Positions 59,234-64,000 of a DNA stretch of 64,000 nt are shown here, piece by piece. A model generated the notes under the pieces. It was not told where the DNA came from. It ran no database searches and saw nothing but the letters and a program-made list of their open reading frames with translations. The position numbers and the translations under genes are program-made. Each line of letters begins with the position of its first letter. Position 1 is the first letter of the stretch. Source of the stretch: JBJXGE01 sp046154185 (GTDB lineage Bacteria > Planctomycetota > UBA8108 > UBA1146 > JAJFFE01); the NCBI GenBank assembly GCA_046154185.1, contig JBJXGE010000097.1:1-64000 (forward strand). The letters are read 5' to 3'.

Positions 59234-60823
59234 GTGTCTTTCTTTGAAATCACCCTAGGTCTCCTCTTGTTCGTGACCGTGATCGGACCACTCGTGCCGC
59301 GGGTGCGCTTACCGATCGAGGTCGTGTTAGTGCTGGGTAGCCTCTTCGTGAGTTTCATCCCCGGGCTGCCGGCCGTGCAGCTCAAGGCCGACGTCGTCTT
59401 TCAAGTTTTCTTGCCACCCATTCTTTTCGCCGCCGCGTACTTCACGTCCTGGCGCGACTTCAAAGCGAATGCGCGACCGATCGCACTCTTGGCGTTTGGG
59501 CTCGTCCTCTTCACCGCCAGCGCCGTCGCCGTGACGAGCGTGTTGCTCATTCCTGGTTTCACGTGGGCGCATGGATTCTTACTCGGTGCCATCGTGTCGC
59601 CTCCCGACGCTTCGGCCGCGACGGCAATCACACGCAAACTCGGTTTTCCGCGCCGCCTGATCACCGTGATCGAAGGCGAGAGTCTGTTGAATGACGCCAC
59701 GGCGCTCGTCATTTACCGGTTCGCGCTCACCGCAATACTGACGGGAACATTTTCTTTCTGGCAAGCTTCGTGGCAGTTCGGCTTCGTAGCGCTCGGTGGT
59801 TTCGTCGTCGGCATGGTCGTGAGCGGCTGTGCGATCGCAATCTGGCGCCTCCTCAAGGATTCGCGCGCAGAAGTGCTGTTGTCCATACTCACCGCGTACG
59901 GTTGCTACATCATCGCCGAGCACGTCGGGGCGTCGGGCGTGATATCGGCCGTCACCGGCGGACTCCACTTCGGACGAACCCTTCCAACTCGACTCTCCGC
60001 GCAAACCCGGATCGAGGCGAAGTCCACTTGGGACGCGCTACTGTTCGTGATCAACGGCCTCGTCTTCACGCTGATCGGCCTGCAATTGCCCGCCGTCGTG
60101 CGTGGTCTCGATGGAACAGCGTTCCTGCTGCTGAGCGGCTACGCGCTCGTCGTCTGTCTGGTCGTGATACTCGTTCGGCTCATTTGGGTATTTCCCGCCA
60201 CCTACTTGCCGCGCCTCTTGAACAAGTCGCTCGCGCGCCGCGATCCATCACCGCCGTGGACCGTTGTCGCCGCGCTCGGCTGGACTGGGATGCGCGGCAT
60301 CGTCTCGCTCGCCGCAGTGCTCGCGGTTCCCGAGTTGGATGCTCATTTCTCACCATTTGCTCACCGTGGCGTCTTGGTTTTCATCACCTACGTCGTGATT
60401 CTCGTGACCTTGCTGCTTCCCGCGTTGACTCTGCCGCGGATGAAGGGACTGCTGCGACTCCGTGACGGCGGCGAACATCAGCGTGAAGAAGCGCTCGCGC
60501 GTATCGCGGCGACCGAAGCAGTCGTAGCGCGCGTCGCCGATTGGCGCCTCGGCAACCGCTTTCCGCCGGCGTTGGTCGAGCAGTTCCATAATCGATTTGA
60601 ACGCCGACTTCGCACGTTTCGTTCAAACGTCGAAGAGAATGCGTATTCCGAACTCCATCACGACGATTTGGCGATCCGACGCATGACGCGCGAGTCGATC
60701 GAAGCGGAACGAAAAGCGCTCGCTGAGCTGCGACGTCAAGGCGCGATTCACGACGAGGTCTTTCACCTCATCGCGCAGGAGCTCGATATCGAAGACTTGC
60801 GGCTCTCAACGCAGCGCCTGTGA
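59234..60823 (+). CDS. CPA1-family Na+/H+ antiporter
   Basis: 529 residues from GTG 59234 (GAGGA four bases upstream). About 12 TM helices in residues 1-400. Conserved ion-site motifs: S-P-P-D-A-S-A-A-T-A-I (the N/P-D pocket), G-E-S-L-L-N-D-A-T-A-L-V, F-V-I-N-G-L-V-F and G-W-T-G-M-R-G-I-V-S-L-A. The C-terminal 120 residues are a charged, helical cytosolic tail (R-x-E-A ... E-L-D-I-E-D-L-R), which in this family regulates activity. Exchanges cytosolic Na+ or K+ for protons. Convergent with uvrC, 21 bases apart. Confidence 0.92.
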   Translation: MSFFEITLGLLLFVTVIGPLVPRVRLPIEVVLVLGSLFVSFIPGLPAVQLKADVVFQVFLPPILFAAAYFTSWRDFKANARPIALLAFGLVLFTASAVAVTSVLLIPGFTWAHGFLLGAIVSPPDASAATAITRKLGFPRRLITVIEGESLLNDATALVIYRFALTAILTGTFSFWQASWQFGFVALGGFVVGMVVSGCAIAIWRLLKDSRAEVLLSILTAYGCYIIAEHVGASGVISAVTGGLHFGRTLPTRLSAQTRIEAKSTWDALLFVINGLVFTLIGLQLPAVVRGLDGTAFLLLSGYALVVCLVVILVRLIWVFPATYLPRLLNKSLARRDPSPPWTVVAALGWTGMRGIVSLAAVLAVPELDAHFSPFAHRGVLVFITYVVILVTLLLPALTLPRMKGLLRLRDGGEHQREEALARIAATEAVVARVADWRLGNRFPPALVEQFHNRFERRLRTFRSNVEENAYSELHHDDLAIRRMTRESIEAERKALAELRRQGAIHDEVFHLIAQELDIEDLRLSTQRL

Positions 60824-60844
60824 CGGCCCGCGTACTTCGTACGC

Positions 60845-62689
60845 TCAATCGGCCTCGGTACTCTCATCGGCATGCAAGAATGCGTACGTCGCCGCCGCGC
60901 TCTTCTGCGTCATGCCTGGCACCGACGCGATTTCCGCGACGCTCGCCGCCCGCAACGCCCGCAAGCTCCCGAAATGACCGAGGAGCGCCGCTCGCCGTCG
61001 CTCGCCAACGCCGGCGATATCCTCGAGTCCGCTCAGCAATGTTCGCCGTCGACTGAGTTCGCGGTGAAAGCTGTTGGCGAATCGGTGCGCTTCGTCGCGT
61101 ACGCGCTGCAGGAACAACGACTCGGGCGTGTTCGGTGCGAGCTCGAGTGGATCACCGCGCGCAGGCACGAAGATGCGCTCCGTTGTGTGACGCCCGCCGC
61201 GATGCCGCTCCTTCGCGATTCCCGCAACCGCAAGCTCGACACCGATCGCGCGCAGCGCCTCGAGCGCCGCGTTGAGTTGTCCCTTGCCGCCATCGATCAG
61301 TACCAGGTCTGGCAACGCCTCGCGCTTCGGCGACGGACGAAAACGCCGGGTGATGACTTCCTGCATCGCCGCGAAGTCATCGTTGCTGGCGGCATGTTGG
61401 ATCTTGTAGCGTCGATACTGCGCAGTGAGCGGCTCGCCATCTTCGAATACGACGCGGCTCGCGACGGTGTACGAGCCCTGGAAGTGCGCGATATCAAAAC
61501 ACTCGAGCCGATCGAGCGGTTGGTCGAGCCCGAACAAAGCTCCGAGCCGCTCGGCAAGCGCCGCCTCCGCCGCCTGCTTGAGCGTATCCGCCGCGGCGTG
61601 GACTTCGGCGTTGCGACACGCCATCTGCACGAGCTCGTGGCGCGGACCGCGCTGCGGCACATGCAACTTCACTTTCGCCTCGCGGCGCGCGCTCAACCAC
61701 TCCGCAATCAGTTCTGGCTCGTCGATGTCGATCGGCAACAACACTTCCGCCGCCAACTGGCGATCAATGCTGTAGTACTGCGCTAAGAACGAACGCAGGA
61801 GTTGCGCATCCGGCAGCAAGCTGCGAAACGCGTGGCTCGAAGAGTGTTGCAGTTTGCCTTCGCGACTCAACAGCACGTGCACGGTTACGTGATCGTGGCG
61901 GCGGTAGTACCCGAACACGTCGAGATCGCCGAGCTTGACCTCCTGCACTTTCTGGCGCTCCATGACCTGACGGATCGCGCCGATCTGGTCACGCACGCGC
62001 GCGGCTCGTTCAAAATCGTGAGACGCCGCGGACTCTTCCATGCGCGCCGCGAGCAACGGCAACAATGTGTCGTTGCGGCCCCGCAGAAACAACGACGCTT
62101 CGTCCACCCATTTCCGGTAGTCGTCGGCACTGATCAAATCCACGCAGGGAGCACTGCAGTGGCCGATTTCATATTCGATGCACGGCCGCCGACGCGAGTT
62201 GAAAAACCCATTCGAGCAAGTGCGCAGCGGAAAGTAGCGTTTGATGACGCGCAGCATTTCGCGGACGGCTCCGGCCGAGCCGTAGGGTCCGAAGTACAAG
62301 TTGCCATCGTTGCGCCATTGTCGCACGACTTGCACGCGCGGCCATTTCTCACTCAGAGTGACGCGCAAGGACACATAGGTCTTGTCATCGCGCAAGCGGA
62401 CATTGAAACGCGGCCGGTGTTTCTTGATGAGATTGTTCTCGAGCAGCAGCGCTTCGACTTCGGTCGTGCAGACGATGCACTCGAGATCGGCAGTGCGTTC
62501 GACGATCGCATGAAACAGCGGTCGACCATCGTCGGCGCCCGGCTGAAAATAGCTGCGCACCCGGCTGCGCAAACTCGCGGCCTTGCCGACGTAGATCGCG
62601 CGGCCGAGCTTATCGAGCAGCACGTAAACGCCCGGGTCGGCGGGCAGCGCGTCGAGCTTGCGTCGCAGCACCTCCGGGAGCGTATCCAT
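60845..62689 (-). CDS. uvrC: Excinuclease ABC subunit C
   Basis: 614 residues from ATG 62689. N-terminal GIY-YIG nuclease (P-G-V-Y-V-L-L-D-K ... A-I-Y-V-G-K-A), Cys-containing segment (C-S-A-P-C), UvrB-interacting UVR motif (about 205-240), C-terminal RNase H-like endonuclease with D-I-A-H-F-Q-G and I-D-G-G-K-G-Q, then a helix-hairpin-helix pair (I-A-G-V-G-E-R-R, V-P-G-M-T-Q-K). Makes the 3' and 5' incisions in nucleotide excision repair. One base separates the trmB stop from this ATG, so the two are co-transcribed. Confidence 0.96.
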   Translation of the reverse strand: MDTLPEVLRRKLDALPADPGVYVLLDKLGRAIYVGKAASLRSRVRSYFQPGADDGRPLFHAIVERTADLECIVCTTEVEALLLENNLIKKHRPRFNVRLRDDKTYVSLRVTLSEKWPRVQVVRQWRNDGNLYFGPYGSAGAVREMLRVIKRYFPLRTCSNGFFNSRRRPCIEYEIGHCSAPCVDLISADDYRKWVDEASLFLRGRNDTLLPLLAARMEESAASHDFERAARVRDQIGAIRQVMERQKVQEVKLGDLDVFGYYRRHDHVTVHVLLSREGKLQHSSSHAFRSLLPDAQLLRSFLAQYYSIDRQLAAEVLLPIDIDEPELIAEWLSARREAKVKLHVPQRGPRHELVQMACRNAEVHAAADTLKQAAEAALAERLGALFGLDQPLDRLECFDIAHFQGSYTVASRVVFEDGEPLTAQYRRYKIQHAASNDDFAAMQEVITRRFRPSPKREALPDLVLIDGGKGQLNAALEALRAIGVELAVAGIAKERHRGGRHTTERIFVPARGDPLELAPNTPESLFLQRVRDEAHRFANSFHRELSRRRTLLSGLEDIAGVGERRRAALLGHFGSLRALRAASVAEIASVPGMTQKSAAATYAFLHADESTEAD

Positions 62690-62690
62690 T

Positions 62691-63512
62691 TCAAAACCCC
62701 GTTTGGTGTTCCGCGTCGGACTCACGGCGTTGCGCGTCGTACAACGGATGGAAGTTCGCGAGTTCCGTCGGCGAGAGGCGGCGGCGCTCATCGACGCGGG
62801 ATGTCGCGCTCTGCTTCTCGAAATAGAGATAGTAAATCGGCTGTCCGGCCGCGCGGAATCTGCGTTCGAACAGCGTCGCGATATGGCGGCTCGGGTCGCG
62901 CGGCTCAGTGCGAAATCCGCTGGGCCCGCAGAGATTCACCAGGCTCGGTTCCGCGGCGAGCGCCGGCAAGATCTCGTGAAGGTACTCGGCATGATCCGTA
63001 CGCAGCTCGAAACCGCCGCCGAGCGTGAGTTTGGCCGCAATGAGCGCGATGAAACGCTCGCGCAACAAGCGATGCTTGTGATGGCGTTTCTTCGGCCACG
63101 GATCCGGGAAAAAGACATAGACTTGGTCGAGCGTGGAATCTTCGAAAGCCGGATCGAGTACGCGGTCGGCGTCCGCCAGCAGTAGTCGGAGATTCGTGAC
63201 GCCGGCGCGCAGCGCGTGCGCGTGGACCCGATCGAGTCGCGTGCGCTTGTGCTCGATGCCGACAAATCGGCCCGCCGGCTCGGCGGCGGCGCACGCAACG
63301 ATGTGCGTGTCCTTCCCGATGCCGATTTCGAGCACGAACGGCCCATTGTGCGGCCGCGTGCTGCCGTTCGGGCCGACGACGGCCTCCGGCGCCGCCACGC
63401 TCGGTGCACGAAACTGCGCCCAGCCGCCCGCTGCCGCGAGTTGCGGCAGCGTGATCTCGGTCGGCGATTCGCGCATCAACCCCCGAGTGCGAGCGCTCAA
63501 TCGTGCAGACAA
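62691..63512 (-). CDS. trmB: tRNA (guanine-N7)-methyltransferase
   Basis: 273 residues from TTG 63512 (GGAGG eight bases upstream); an ATG 12 codons later is the alternative. SAM-binding L-E-I-G-I-G-K-D-T-H and the TrmB signature V-F-F-P-D-P-W-P-K-K-R-H-H-K-H-R. Methylates G46 in tRNA variable loops. The C-terminus is about 25 residues longer than many homologues (S-A-T-S-R-V ... Q-T-G-F). It precedes uvrC by one base and is divergent from the dehydrogenase gene. Confidence 0.93.
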   Translation of the reverse strand: MSARLSARTRGLMRESPTEITLPQLAAAGGWAQFRAPSVAAPEAVVGPNGSTRPHNGPFVLEIGIGKDTHIVACAAAEPAGRFVGIEHKRTRLDRVHAHALRAGVTNLRLLLADADRVLDPAFEDSTLDQVYVFFPDPWPKKRHHKHRLLRERFIALIAAKLTLGGGFELRTDHAEYLHEILPALAAEPSLVNLCGPSGFRTEPRDPSRHIATLFERRFRAAGQPIYYLYFEKQSATSRVDERRRLSPTELANFHPLYDAQRRESDAEHQTGF

Positions 63513-63573
63513 GCTACTGACCTCCCGTCGCGGAGCCTACGCTCGGCACTTCGTGACAATTCTTTGACCGCCT

Positions 63574-63608
63574 TGTGGGATAAAACGATTCTGTGGGATA
63601 CACGATTC
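63574..63608. repeat. Tandem direct repeat in a divergent promoter region
   Basis: TGTGGGATAAAACGATTC (63574-63591) is followed at once by TGTGGGATACACGATTC (63592-63608). It lies between the divergent trmB and dehydrogenase genes and may be a transcription-factor site. Confidence 0.6.
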
Positions 63609-63755
63609 CGCCGTGGTCGCAAGAATGGCGCACAGCACGGCTCAACCTTTACGTAAATCTTGCCGACAAGAAGATGCAGTGAAGTGTGTGCTGTGTGCTT
63701 GCACGCCCCACTCGTGCCGAATTCTCCCTCACGCCACGCCCGTTGCGAGGTCAGC

Positions 63756-64000
63756 ATGGTCAGCGTCGATCGCTTCCAAGAGTTGAAGAAACGTCTCGAG
63801 GATCGCACCGCCCAAGTCGGCATCTTGGGGCTTGGTTACGTCGGAATACCGCTCGCTCGCGCCTTTTGCAAGGCGGGATTTCGCGTGCATGGCTTCGATG
63901 TCGACACCGAGCGATGCGCGCTCTTGAATCGCGGCGAGTCGCCGATCTTGCACATACCTGCCGCCGATCTCGCCGGACTCGTGCAGAGCGGGGTCTTTGT
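63756..64000 (+). CDS. Nucleotide-sugar dehydrogenase, 5' part (runs off the window)
   Basis: ATG 63756 with GAGG five bases upstream; 81 codons to the window edge. N-terminal Rossmann start A-Q-V-G-I-L-G-L-G-Y-V-G-I-P-L-A-R-A-F and G-F-D-V-D are those of UDP-glucose/UDP-N-acetylmannosamine/UDP-N-acetylglucosamine 6-dehydrogenases (WbpA/WecC-like group), followed by L-N-R-G-E-S-P-I. It would oxidise C6 of a UDP-sugar to a uronate, fitting the epimerase and exopolysaccharide genes of this region. The catalytic Cys is beyond the window, so subfamily is not certain. Confidence 0.87.
   Translation, partial: MVSVDRFQELKKRLEDRTAQVGILGLGYVGIPLARAFCKAGFRVHGFDVDTERCALLNRGESPILHIPAADLAGLVQSGVF

Overview
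The window is GC-rich (roughly 63% by eye) bacterial chromosome. Three neighbouring secreted proteins carry paired calcium-loop repeats of the dockerin-like type (D-x-N-x-D-G followed by a Y-L-F-x-G-G segment) that is common in Planctomycetota genomes. Together with VIT/VWA and DUF1844 proteins, a standalone MshEN/GspE-N domain protein, many GTG/TTG starts and weak ribosome binding sites, this points to an uncultivated planctomycete-like organism. That placement is inferred from gene content, not from a marker gene. I found no rRNA, tRNA or CRISPR array.

Layout. 1-2440: a small membrane protein, then a HipB-HipS-HipT type tripartite toxin-antitoxin operon with a repeated operator-like 12-mer. 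2440-6000: HAD phosphatase and a secreted VIT-VWA protein. 6025-7117: gene graveyard holding the remnant of a GT4 glycosyltransferase and of a beta-helix protein. 7175-10611: two translationally coupled polysaccharide glycosyltransferases, and divergently a DUF5655 gene. 10660-17901: three secreted dockerin-repeat proteins; the largest also has Ig-like, M15-peptidase-like and cohesin-like regions. 18081-18229: an imperfect copy of the 9991-10147 intergenic region, carrying the same promoter. 18414-24948: a nonulosonic-acid-type sugar cluster (SDR, aldehyde dehydrogenase, NeuB, NeuA, transketolase), interrupted by a REP-like repeat array. 25463-29864: GT2, MsbA-like exporter with a large insertion, secreted unknown, cysteine dioxygenase.

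30011-37936 (minus): isoaspartyl peptidase with a duplicated active-site segment, a helical-repeat-like secreted protein, then an exopolysaccharide block (GT4, DegT aminotransferase, polyprenyl glycosylphosphotransferase, nucleotide-sugar epimerase) headed by queC and an unlisted 39-residue ORF coupled to it. 38080-48565 (plus): one tight run, GT4-kdsB-pyrG-DUF1844-metG-CHAT protease-APH/P-loop kinase. 48953-53147: a membrane-anchored Ig-like protein and a large secreted protein broken by one in-frame amber codon. 53456-64000: mutS, GspE-N protein, an RsbW/STAS partner-switching pair, a G-rich tract, a RAYT (REP-associated) transposase, a CPA1 antiporter, uvrC, trmB and the 5' end of a nucleotide-sugar dehydrogenase gene.

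The dominant theme is cell-surface polysaccharide. KdsB and NeuA make CMP-activated ulosonic acids, PyrG supplies CTP, DegT, the epimerase and the UDP-sugar dehydrogenase make nucleotide sugars, several glycosyltransferases use them, and an undecaprenyl-phosphate sugar transferase and an MsbA-like flippase handle lipid-linked products. Housekeeping genes (metG, mutS, uvrC, trmB, queC) are interleaved.
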